NCBI GenBank assembly: GCA_023212645.1
Contig: JALBYC010000022.1
Location: 115,729-179,728 of the forward strand
Direction of reading: 5' to 3'
Length of the DNA stretch: 64,000 nucleotides
DNA from: Farysia itapuensis
Lineage: Eukaryota > Basidiomycota > Ustilaginomycetes > Ustilaginales > Ustilaginaceae
The notes under the pieces are model-generated. The model made no database searches, was not told where the DNA came from, and saw nothing but the letters and a program-made list of their open reading frames with translations. Of the stretch, positions 38,236 to 48,349 are shown one piece after another (within the stretch, counting starts at the first letter, position 1; each line of letters begins with the position of its first letter). Made by a program: the position numbers and the translations under genes.

Positions 38236-40086
38236 CTAAGTCTGGATGGTCATGAGACTGCCGACGAAGGTGAGGATCAGTCGTTGACGTAGCTCGATAA
38301 TGTCTTCGGGGACGAGGAAGATGAGTGCGCCGAGTTTGCGCGCAATCGAGATGGCCAATTTGGCATTCATCTTGCTTTCCTCCTGAGTGCGGCCTGCGTT
38401 GACTAGCGAGTAGTCGACAATGCCTGGCCGCAAGCCGTTGAGCAGGTCGAGGAAGAAGACGGCCGTACGCAGCTGGGGGTCCTTGAACGAACGAATCTGA
38501 GTCTGCTTGCCCGACTTTTTCACCACACCGTTGGCCCAGGCTACCATGTCGGCATCGCTGACGCCGCGACCACTCTTGGACAGCGACGCCAGGGTCTTTG
38601 AGATGTTGAGGCGCATAAGCTGCCACACCAGGCCGAGAGTCAAAGTCTTGGTGCCATCGACAATGTCTGCGCCCTGGATGCCGACAATGTGCATGTTGGA
38701 CGCCTTGGCCAGATCAACGGCGTAATTGGTGTTTTCCACCGCCTTGAAGCGCGATAGTTCCTGTCCTTCTCTTGGCTTGCTAACCCGCTTCCACGTCACA
38801 CTGCCTGGAATCACCTTGTCAAACGCCTGCAGAATCACCGTTCCATCCTTGAGATCTTCAAACAGATGGTACACACCCGGTTCGACGTCCAGACTGTTGA
38901 GCCAGAGAGTAAAGACACGTGCTTCTCGCTCGCCCTCGGCGTCGAAATCTTCGATTTCCATCGGTGGCGCCTCCTCAAGCGGTTCCAGACAGGGCCAGGT
39001 GTTGAAGAGGTGGGCGACAAAGGCCAGATTCAACTTGGGGTTCCCCGCCACCATCGATCCGGGCGTCAAGTACTTGCGACAGCCAATGGCATCAGCCCGC
39101 TGCAGTACCATTTCGGCACGCTGCATCAAATCCGATTGCTGCAAAGGTGCTCGGTCGCACGTGTCTGGCTTGAGTTGGGAGAGCAGCACAGTGTAATTTT
39201 CACCGTCCGAGACGTCCTTGCTGAAATTGGCGACTTTGCGGTGCCAGCCGGCCGCCTTGAGGTGGTAGTTGACCCAGCGCAACAGAATCTGATCCGGAGG
39301 CAGGCGCAAGAATTCCTCCAACGTTTCGCCGTCATCCAACAAGCGGTACAGCTCAGGGTGATTCTTCAAGTCAATCTTGCTAAGCAGACCTTTGCGGATG
39401 ATTTGCCAGACGAGACCGAGAATGAGGTGTTCTTTGCCGTCGATAATGTCCTGCGGACCAATGTTGACGACGCTGCATCCGATGGCTTTGGCCGAGGTGA
39501 TGACAATGTTGTTGTTCTCCGTCTGCTGGAATGCATTTGGTCCCTTGCCGGCTTTGCCAAAGTTGAGAACACGCTCATCGATCGTGTCTGGCACGGCATC
39601 GTTGATGAGCTTGCAAAGGATCAAGCCGTCGCGACATTCGTCAAACAGCTGAAATGTGTCGGTGGGTATAGGCAGACGGGAGCCAATGTTGACGTCTCCG
39701 GCCAGGTTGGAGTTAATGTGGCGGGTGAATTCTGAGCGTTCGTCCTCGTTGATGGTGTGCTGTGTCGAAGAGGTAGCGCCCTTGACAAACACCTTGCCCT
39801 TTGTCACAACACCAGCCGAGACATTGCGACCGGATCTAATCTTGGCCAGCAGATCGACGTAGTCGTCCAGCTCGACACGGCCAGAAGAATCAAGGTCGAC
39901 CTCCTTGAGCGTTTCACGCACCTGATCGTACGAGGCATCACCTTGGTCCTGGATTGCTTTGATGACGTCCTGTTTTGGGATGGAGCCCTTTTCCTCTACG
40001 TCGAGAGAGCGGAAGCGGTTGATGAGGCCCATCATCTCCTCTTGGGAGAATTGCGGGTATTTTCTTTGCAGCTTGATGGCCTCCAT
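38236..40086 (-). CDS. SAC6: Fimbrin/plastin (actin-bundling protein)
   Basis: The 616-residue protein starts at the ATG at 40086 (MEAIKLQRKYPQFSQEE, matching the start of yeast fimbrin). An in-frame ATG at 40206 would add 40 non-conserved residues. N-terminal EF-hand-like pair (VDLDSSGRVELDDYVDLL), then four calponin-homology domains in two tandem actin-binding modules (DTFQLFDECRDGLILCKLIN; QILLRWVNYHLKAAGW; REARVFTLWLNSLDVEPGV; MVAWANGVV). It crosslinks F-actin at endocytic patches and the cytokinetic ring. Length fits fungal fimbrin. It shares a 207-bp divergent promoter with prefoldin subunit 2. Confidence 0.95.
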   Translation of the reverse strand: MEAIKLQRKYPQFSQEEMMGLINRFRSLDVEEKGSIPKQDVIKAIQDQGDASYDQVRETLKEVDLDSSGRVELDDYVDLLAKIRSGRNVSAGVVTKGKVFVKGATSSTQHTINEDERSEFTRHINSNLAGDVNIGSRLPIPTDTFQLFDECRDGLILCKLINDAVPDTIDERVLNFGKAGKGPNAFQQTENNNIVITSAKAIGCSVVNIGPQDIIDGKEHLILGLVWQIIRKGLLSKIDLKNHPELYRLLDDGETLEEFLRLPPDQILLRWVNYHLKAAGWHRKVANFSKDVSDGENYTVLLSQLKPDTCDRAPLQQSDLMQRAEMVLQRADAIGCRKYLTPGSMVAGNPKLNLAFVAHLFNTWPCLEPLEEAPPMEIEDFDAEGEREARVFTLWLNSLDVEPGVYHLFEDLKDGTVILQAFDKVIPGSVTWKRVSKPREGQELSRFKAVENTNYAVDLAKASNMHIVGIQGADIVDGTKTLTLGLVWQLMRLNISKTLASLSKSGRGVSDADMVAWANGVVKKSGKQTQIRSFKDPQLRTAVFFLDLLNGLRPGIVDYSLVNAGRTQEESKMNAKLAISIARKLGALIFLVPEDIIELRQRLILTFVGSLMTIQT

Positions 40087-40293
40087 CTTGATGTAGAACA
40101 CGGATAGGGTGGATGGAAGGAAGCAGGCAGAACACGATGACGAGCACAGCCCATTTGGCCATTTGGGGGAGATCTCACCGATCCGTGCACACTCTGATCG
40201 GGCCATCGGGGAATCATAGATCCTCCACTGTTAGACCACACCTATGCTCACCACCATCACGTCCATCACTTCTTCTCGCACCCTCCCCAAAGC

Positions 40294-40870
40294 ATGGCAT
40301 CGGCAGCGACACAGAAGCCAGTAGCTGCTGGTCAGCGGAAGCAGTTCTCCGAACAAGGTACGTGATCTCCACTCTCCAACTCTTCCGCCATGGCTGCGGT
40401 ACTGACTCCATTCTTTTGCTTTGCAGAGATTGGCCAGATCTACCAGTCCAGGAGATCAGAGCTGCAGGGCATTGCCTCCAAGATTGGCGAGCTGGAAGGC
40501 GAAGCTGACGAACACATGTAAGCCGAACAAGACAAAATCACGGGAAATGTCTGCTCAGATCTGACCCGTTTCCGCTCTAGATTGGTGATAGACACGCTGA
40601 CAGAGGCGGCGAAAGGCGATCAAGGACGCAAATGCTTTCGTCTCATTGGCGGCGTTCTAGTCGAGCGCACCGTGCAAGAGGTGCTCCCTGCCCTGCAGAC
40701 CAACCTCGATGGCGTAAGTCGATACTCTCACTCCCGTACACCCAGCTTCACTGACACTCCTGGCGCACAACACACACACACAGCTCAAACAAATACTGGA
40801 AACGCTGCTCAAGCAGTACAAACAGAAGGAGACGGAACTGCAAGAGTTTCAAAGAGAGTATGCTAGCTAG
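40294..40870 (+). CDS. GIM4: Prefoldin subunit 2, four exons
   Basis: The exons 40294-40357, 40427-40517, 40581-40713 and 40784-40870 join to 124 residues. Introns of 69, 63 and 70 nt have donors GTACGT, GTAAGC and GTAAGT, and acceptors TTGCAG, CTCTAG and CACAG. All junctions keep frame. The product is a beta-type prefoldin: two long coiled-coil helices around the hairpin segment RKCFRLIGGVLVERTVQEVLP, the most conserved block of subunit 2. Prefoldin delivers unfolded actin and tubulin to the CCT chaperonin. The gene would be missed without splicing, since no exon exceeds 45 codons. Confidence 0.93.
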
Positions 40871-40895
40871 GTGAATCGACTTTATTCCAGCAGAG

Positions 40896-41804
40896 CTACC
40901 TGCGATTTGATGGCACGTCTGCTGGCCTCATGGCTTGGATCCGGGCTATGGTGATGGGTGGACTGGCGGTGGATGCGGCATCGGCAATGGTGTCGATGAG
41001 GGCACGACACTCATTGGCACCCGTGGCAAGAAGTTCGCGGAAGGAAGTGATGCGTGACATGGTCCATAACATACTTGCGCCGACGACAGCCGGGCTGCGG
41101 TTCAGCCAGATCTTGGTCGCTGGATACAGGGGGTGGCCAAGGTGCTGAATGAGGGCCCAACATTCGTGCATGCCTCGAGCGAGGGTGAGTGCTTCACCCC
41201 ACGAAGCGCCTCCACCTCTTTGCACGCCTGCCACCGAGACACTTTCAAAAGCGATGCAGAGCGGGGAATGACACCGCAGCCAAAGCGCCATCTTGGGCTC
41301 CTGGACAGCGGGCAAACCAGCCGCATTGAACACGTCCACCCACCGCTGCTCGCTCATCATACTCTTCTGTCCGACCGCGCCAATGGTGGCAGTGAGCTGC
41401 CCATCCTTGTCGATGGTAGCTTGCACAAACGGCATGCCCAAAGTGGAACGTTGCGTGCCCACAGCTTCGAGCAGGCGCTCCGGGTCAAAGACGTTGAACA
41501 TGAACTGAATGCACTTGGCAGCACTGCGTTGCAGAGCTGGCAGGACGCTGTCCACCTGATGAGCTAGGAGCGTGACAAGGACGAGGTCGTAGGCCACTGT
41601 CTCGTCCAGCTTGTCAGTGACATGCACTTCCGCAAGCTGACCCTGCGTATTGACAATGGCCTTATCTCGTTGCAATTGCGCTAAACGCGTCGAGTCTGGT
41701 CGTACGACGGCTGTCACCTCATGATGCCCCGCGTGTGCCAGCTGAAAGGCAAACGTGCTTCCAATCGCACCTACGCCAACGACAGCTATGTGCAGGCTCG
41801 ACAT
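40896..41804 (-). CDS. Ketopantoate reductase (ApbA/PanE)-like protein
   Basis: A single-exon ORF of 302 residues from the ATG at 41804. The N-terminus IAVVGVGAIGSTFAFQLA is a Rossmann GxGxxG NAD(P) motif, and the layout (Rossmann domain to about 165, then an all-helical domain) matches the ApbA/PanE family. True ketopantoate reductases have a catalytic Lys at the start of the second domain and a conserved Asn/Ser/Glu set. The region PKMALWLRCHSPLCIAFES keeps the Lys (PKMALW), but the following conserved N-x-x-x-N pattern is altered (H in place of an Asn). It is therefore a family member whose substrate may not be ketopantoate. The stop lies 25 bp from the prefoldin stop. Confidence 0.78.
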   Translation of the reverse strand: MSSLHIAVVGVGAIGSTFAFQLAHAGHHEVTAVVRPDSTRLAQLQRDKAIVNTQGQLAEVHVTDKLDETVAYDLVLVTLLAHQVDSVLPALQRSAAKCIQFMFNVFDPERLLEAVGTQRSTLGMPFVQATIDKDGQLTATIGAVGQKSMMSEQRWVDVFNAAGLPAVQEPKMALWLRCHSPLCIAFESVSVAGVQRGGGASWGEALTLARGMHECWALIQHLGHPLYPATKIWLNRSPAVVGASMLWTMSRITSFRELLATGANECRALIDTIADAASTASPPITIARIQAMRPADVPSNRR

Positions 41805-41973
41805 CGTAGCAGTGGTGGTGGTCGTCTTCAGTCAAGGCGGATTTCAAAGTCGCGCTTCCTCCCCCAAATGACATCTCCGTGGACATGATGACCCAACGCT
41901 CGGGCACCCGTCTCTGTCAACGTGCTTTCTCTCAATAGTGACAGCAGATTGTATTGGCGTAAGTGATCGCTCT

Positions 41974-43633
<1,660 letters not shown>

Positions 43634-43728
43634 CCCAAGACCCCCAAACCCTTCCGCACGCATAGAAATGGAGTATATCATATAGTACACATTACTGGTA
43701 TAAGAGTGGCAATCAGCGCCTGACTAGC

Positions 43729-46700
43729 TTACATCGATTGGGAAACCCACTTCTGCGGCGCGATCGCGAGCAATTTGTTGAACGCAACATCGCGCTTCTC
43801 CACACGTTCTAGCTTGTGACGAGTGCCGTTCTTGAGTCCGATCACAAGACCGTCTTGCGCTGCGGATTTGCAGAGTAGGGTGACTTTGTCCATTCGTGCC
43901 TCAAATAGGACCCGACCACCGGTAGAGGCGTGCGGAGATGCGAGCTGGTCTGCAAACTTGGCGCTCATCGAGGTTCGGAAGAGCACACGAGTAGGCAGGA
44001 GGAACAAGTGTCCCTGGTTACCCTCGAAACAAGCGGCGTACGCGCCGTCGAGCACGTTGCTTGCCGACTTGAGATCTTCGTACGCCAGCTTGTTCTCAAA
44101 AATGGCCGGCGAGACGTGCGGGATGGTGGAAGTGGTGTAGACGATCTGGTCGCCGTTGCACGCGCGTTTCCGCATGAGCATGATGGCGTACTGCGCGTCC
44201 GAGGGGACGTCGTACAACAGCGCTTCCAAGGGAGTAGCTTCCTTGAGTGCGGTTGGAGCCCAATCTGGCTGCTGCAAGAAGATTGGGACCCACGCGAATA
44301 GCGCCAAGCCGGTCAATAGCCCAGCAAGGCCAAGGACCGAGACTGATTTGAACAGCATAGCACAACACAGCAGTCCAACGAGGGTCGACACGCATCGCAG
44401 CGAAGCGCGCGGCGCTCGTGAGAGCAACAAATTCTTGACTTTCTGACGGCTTTCGGCCGATCCAAGCAGAATCGCGGCCATCCTGGCGCTTTCCTTTTCA
44501 GGCGAAGCATCACTGCTCCCTTTGCTGACGAAGAAGGTGGCCGAACCGGCCAAGACAAAGGGGAAAATGCTGCCCTTGTTCCAACTATAGAAATAGGCGC
44601 AAGTAGCCAGAACGGAGACTGCGGGTCGTTGCCAGCTCAGCACATCATGTAGTGCGAGCAAGAGCGGTTGCAAGACCGTCGGGACGCTTGCACCACCTGC
44701 GTTGACAGCTGTGGGAGCGGTGAAGGTGAGTGCCGCGCCATCGTCGTTGTAGGATGACACGACTGCGGTTGCATACGCCATCAGGTAGGCTGGGAGCGAA
44801 TTCCACTCCTCCCGACGCGGCCAATCCTGCGATGCAGCCCCAGCAAAAGTGTCCAGCAGCTCAGTCGAGCGAACAGCGTTCAAGTCTTTGCCAAACGTGG
44901 CGAGGTAATTGTCAATCTCGATATCGTCCTGATTCGCTGTGGTACGGGTGGCCGTGGCAGTCTCGCCGTTGGGTTGTAGCTTCAGCGGAGGGAGCTTGAG
45001 CATTTCACGCTGCTTCTGCTCGTGTTCCAGCTCAAGTTCTTCAGACACGGATCCGATGCCGTCGAATTTGACGCTGCTGTCAGTGGGTGGGAGCTCAAAG
45101 GAGACTTCCTTCTTGTTCGAGGTGAGATGCGAGTCCTCGGATGGCTGTCGTTTGCGCAAGACGCTCTTGACAGCAACGAGACGCGGAGGCGCGAGACTGT
45201 CGTCTGAGCCGGCGACTTTGTTGGAGCTGGACGTGTTGCTGTGATCGTCAACGGAAGAGCCGTCACTCGAAATACTGCGGATCGACGGCCGACGTTGTCC
45301 CAGCATCGCAGAACCGGCTGCTGCTGCACTCAGGTGTGTCAACGTCGTGGCACTGGCAAGTGAACTGGTGAACTCGCCAAATGCAGGCATGCCGTCAGTG
45401 ATACGGTTTCGCGCGCTTCGACGCAAGCCGCGTCGACCAGACGTGCTCGAATCGTTACTCAAGATGCTGGCAGAGCGCAGTCGAGTGGAATCGCGTGCCA
45501 AAAGCGGGTCGAGCGTGGGTGCTGCCCCAGCGTTGGATCCGCTTCTGGCGCGTTTGACAGCAGCTTTTGCCCGTCCATTGCTCGTATAGCTGGATGCGGA
45601 CAGAATCGACGGCGTTTCCTCTCGTTCCATTGATGGCAGTGGAATGGTGCTGACAACTGGCGTGGGGAGTTCGGACGGCCCGGTTGTGGAAGAGGACGGA
45701 GAGTGAGGAAACTCGATTTCCTGCTTTCGCGCGGCTTCGTGTGTGGCACCGGACTGCTCGGACGAGGAGCGTGAAGGTGAGTCGTGACTGGACGCCGAAC
45801 TTCTGCGCAGCATGCTATCTGCGCTTTTGGGCAAAGACATGCTGGGCGACTTTGGGCTTTTCTTGCGGAACGACTTTGTCAGCTGCAGAGGGCTAACCAT
45901 CTTTGAGCGCGACGGCTGCACCTCCTCCTTCTCCCTGGGCAGACGAGAGAGGTCGAGCGGGGGCGGGGACTGTGCACCGAACAAGGCAGGCTGTTGATCC
46001 TCCTCGAGAAAATCGGCCTCCATCCTTTGGAAGATGGGCTGTGGTAAAGAGGGTGGTTCGTCCGAGGGCCTGTCTTCGACCTCGCTCTCTTCGCTGTCAT
46101 GATGTATGCCGAATTCCTTCAGGAAGCTAATCTGCTGCTGATGCCAGTCTTTGCCTTCGTGTGCGAGTGGCGGCGTGCGAACGACTACGGGATCGACATC
46201 GACGGAACTAGCCCACGATGATCGGCGAGAATGCACAGAATAGGAGCTGGCGATGGAGGGTGGCGCTGCGGACTGCGAGCCAGGTAGAGCCGATACGGGA
46301 TAGGACACCACCTCACTGGGACCAGGGGCACGGCCGGATGAGGTGGATGTACTGGATGCGCGTCTGCCTACGGAGGAAAAGCATCCGTTACTGCTGTCGG
46401 AAGAGAAAGGCGAAAAGCTGAGAGATGGCAGGGAAGGCGACTCAGACTGAGGCGTGCCAACCAAGAGTGTCGACTCTTCCGGAAGCGGTTTGGGTCCCAA
46501 CATAGCATCGGCACCCCTCAATGGCTTGGGCGCGTGCACTGACAGTGGCGTAGCCTCGTGTGTTGGGTAAGGCAGGGGTTGCGACACGGCAGCCGGGCTG
46601 ACGGGCATGGATCGCAGCGTAGAATTGGAGCTAGAGAGATAGGGCAACGATATGCCTGGACGAGAGGGCGAAGACCGGTTGCGCTCCGACGAGGCGGACC

Positions 46701-47124
46701 GCAAAAGCTCCATCGGGCGCGTAAGCTGCGATGCTTGTGGAGAAGGTGGACTTGCCATCCGGTCACGACTCTTTGTGTAGACGAGAGGCTGAGCCTGTGG
46801 CGTTGCACGCTTGATCTGGTCTGACCAAGCGACGCGCTGTGAAAGCGCAGCAAATGGCTGACGGGGCGCGGCGGGTGTGTGTTCAAAGTTCTGCGTTTGC
46901 TTGACAATGTAAGCCTCCCACTGGGCGAAAGGTGAGTCGTTATCCGGTCGTTCCATGATAGGAATGCCATTCGTTGCGACCATGGTCGCGTCGATTGGCG
47001 ACTCGCCGCGACACATGAACGAGTCTTCTGAAGCCGAGCGCTGCATCTTGGATGGAGAGCGGCTCATGGAGTCAAAAGCACCCATCGGCATTGCCTTTCG
47101 ATGATCGTAGAAAAAAGCCGACAT
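43729..47124 (-). CDS. Large membrane protein with C-terminal GRAM-like domain
   Basis: The ATG at 47124 opens 1131 residues. The first 750 are Ser/Pro-rich and disordered. Hydrophobic segments follow at about 835-870 (VLATCAYFYSWNKGSIFPFVLAG region) and 915-950 (VSTLVGLLCCAMLF...GLAGLLTGLALFAW region), so the C-terminus has two to four membrane passes. The last 130 residues resemble a GRAM/PH-like domain: CFEGNQGHLFLLPTRVLFRTS, then VLFEARMDKVTLL and DVAFNKLLAI. The order hairpin-then-GRAM recalls GRAMD4-type proteins, which act at ER or mitochondrial contacts, but the match is by fold pattern only. Its promoter faces the gene-poor stretch. Confidence 0.65.
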   Translation of the reverse strand: MSAFFYDHRKAMPMGAFDSMSRSPSKMQRSASEDSFMCRGESPIDATMVATNGIPIMERPDNDSPFAQWEAYIVKQTQNFEHTPAAPRQPFAALSQRVAWSDQIKRATPQAQPLVYTKSRDRMASPPSPQASQLTRPMELLRSASSERNRSSPSRPGISLPYLSSSNSTLRSMPVSPAAVSQPLPYPTHEATPLSVHAPKPLRGADAMLGPKPLPEESTLLVGTPQSESPSLPSLSFSPFSSDSSNGCFSSVGRRASSTSTSSGRAPGPSEVVSYPVSALPGSQSAAPPSIASSYSVHSRRSSWASSVDVDPVVVRTPPLAHEGKDWHQQQISFLKEFGIHHDSEESEVEDRPSDEPPSLPQPIFQRMEADFLEEDQQPALFGAQSPPPLDLSRLPREKEEVQPSRSKMVSPLQLTKSFRKKSPKSPSMSLPKSADSMLRRSSASSHDSPSRSSSEQSGATHEAARKQEIEFPHSPSSSTTGPSELPTPVVSTIPLPSMEREETPSILSASSYTSNGRAKAAVKRARSGSNAGAAPTLDPLLARDSTRLRSASILSNDSSTSGRRGLRRSARNRITDGMPAFGEFTSSLASATTLTHLSAAAAGSAMLGQRRPSIRSISSDGSSVDDHSNTSSSNKVAGSDDSLAPPRLVAVKSVLRKRQPSEDSHLTSNKKEVSFELPPTDSSVKFDGIGSVSEELELEHEQKQREMLKLPPLKLQPNGETATATRTTANQDDIEIDNYLATFGKDLNAVRSTELLDTFAGAASQDWPRREEWNSLPAYLMAYATAVVSSYNDDGAALTFTAPTAVNAGGASVPTVLQPLLLALHDVLSWQRPAVSVLATCAYFYSWNKGSIFPFVLAGSATFFVSKGSSDASPEKESARMAAILLGSAESRQKVKNLLLSRAPRASLRCVSTLVGLLCCAMLFKSVSVLGLAGLLTGLALFAWVPIFLQQPDWAPTALKEATPLEALLYDVPSDAQYAIMLMRKRACNGDQIVYTTSTIPHVSPAIFENKLAYEDLKSASNVLDGAYAACFEGNQGHLFLLPTRVLFRTSMSAKFADQLASPHASTGGRVLFEARMDKVTLLCKSAAQDGLVIGLKNGTRHKLERVEKRDVAFNKLLAIAPQKWVSQSM

Positions 47125-48349
47125 GTTGGTAGCCCACCGTCTGCTTTCTCACCAAGGGATAATACTTGGGCGATATAATGGATAGTTGGGAAGGAAAGGT
47201 GAAGAAATGGGTTGGGTGCGCGCACTACTCAGGATGGTGGCAGACCAAAGAGGGGGTCCGCACGACCTGCACACATTATTGCGCCAGACTGCAAAAACTG
47301 AGAACTGGGCGGGGGCGGGGTGTGAACTCGGTTCATGGCAGCGGTGCCCTTGGGTTGAGCTCGCTTAGCTCGCTCGCCCTTTTTGCGAAAGCAGCTGGAC
47401 TGCGCCTCAAACCTGTCTCACTCTCTCAAGGGTGCCGCGCGCTCTCAGACACCAGCGCCTAGATAAGCCAATCCGTCCCGACCGAGCACGAACTGGATTC
47501 CATCCTGCATAGCATATTGTACGTTCATCGTTTGGCATCTTGTCTGTAAAAGAATCCTCTGCGTCATGATCAGCGGATGGAGTTTGGAAAGGCGGGGTTA
47601 TGCATGGCGTCGTTTTCACGGCTTCCACTTGCGCCCTCTAATTTCTCGCCTGATTTGATTTCTAATTGGCTGCCGCAGAATGCATGGCAACCAAGACGGC
47701 TAAGCGAGCCGCATTTGCCCTTTAACCCCGCCACTCACTACCTGCCAGCTCTAATGCCTGAAACGCTTTAATTCACAGTTGGAGGTGTCCACCCTCTTTC
47801 TGCATAGCGTCGCCGTCCCATGTCTCACGTTGTTCGCAAGCGCAACACGTCGTGCCTGTCACAATCAAATCAAGACAAAGATCTGCCACAAACAACCACA
47901 GTGTGGAACCGCGAACATCCGGATCTGTGAATCTATACCTGCCGTACCTGTAGTACCTGTACACCTTGCACCTGTTCAGCCTTGGTTCTAACTTCTAACA
48001 ATGCTTAGCCTCCCGATGACCGATGTCGGATATCGGATTTGTCTGATTCGTGCCATGCAATAGGCAGTGGCGCACGTATCGGGGCATGTGACGTTCAGCC
48101 AAGGTCCAGGATCTTCTGAGGACTGAGTATCTGAGGTGGTCCGCAAACGTATGAGAGATACAACATGGTATATTGAGCAGAGCAATAGCGGTCAGAGCAC
48201 TTTGTGTACAAAGGTTGTGATTGAAGACAAAGAAAGACCTGCCCGAGCATAAGAGAGAGACAGAGAATGGCAGAGCCAGAGGACGGGGAGACATCATAGA
48301 AAGCGGGCGGAGGCAGAGGCAGCGGGCACAATCATCCTTCGGAAAAGAG
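47125..48349. other. Gene-poor 1.2-kb stretch between the GRAM-like gene and the Crypton-like gene
   Basis: This is the longest non-coding interval in the window. It contains the promoter of the GRAM-like gene and the 3' flank of the recombinase-like gene. Small ORFs (up to about 98 codons) lack any recognisable coding character. It includes a short 9-bp tandem repeat, a G/C-rich block at 47306-47320 (GGGCGGGGGCGGGG) and a perfect 11-bp inverted pair (GCTCGCTTAGC near 47350 and its complement near 47699). No tRNA or terminal inverted repeat was found. Confidence 0.6.
47936..47974. repeat. Short TACCTG tandem repeat
   Basis: TACCTG occurs at 47936, 47945 and 47954 with an exact 9-bp period, followed by degenerate copies (ACACCTTG and CACCTG to 47974). 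The repeat lies in the gene-poor stretch, about 375 bp from the stop of the recombinase-like gene. Confidence 0.7.

Noticed and set aside
47166..47462. 98-codon ORF in the gene-poor stretch
   Set aside because: No homology or domain is recognisable, the composition is not protein-like, and there is no supporting start context.
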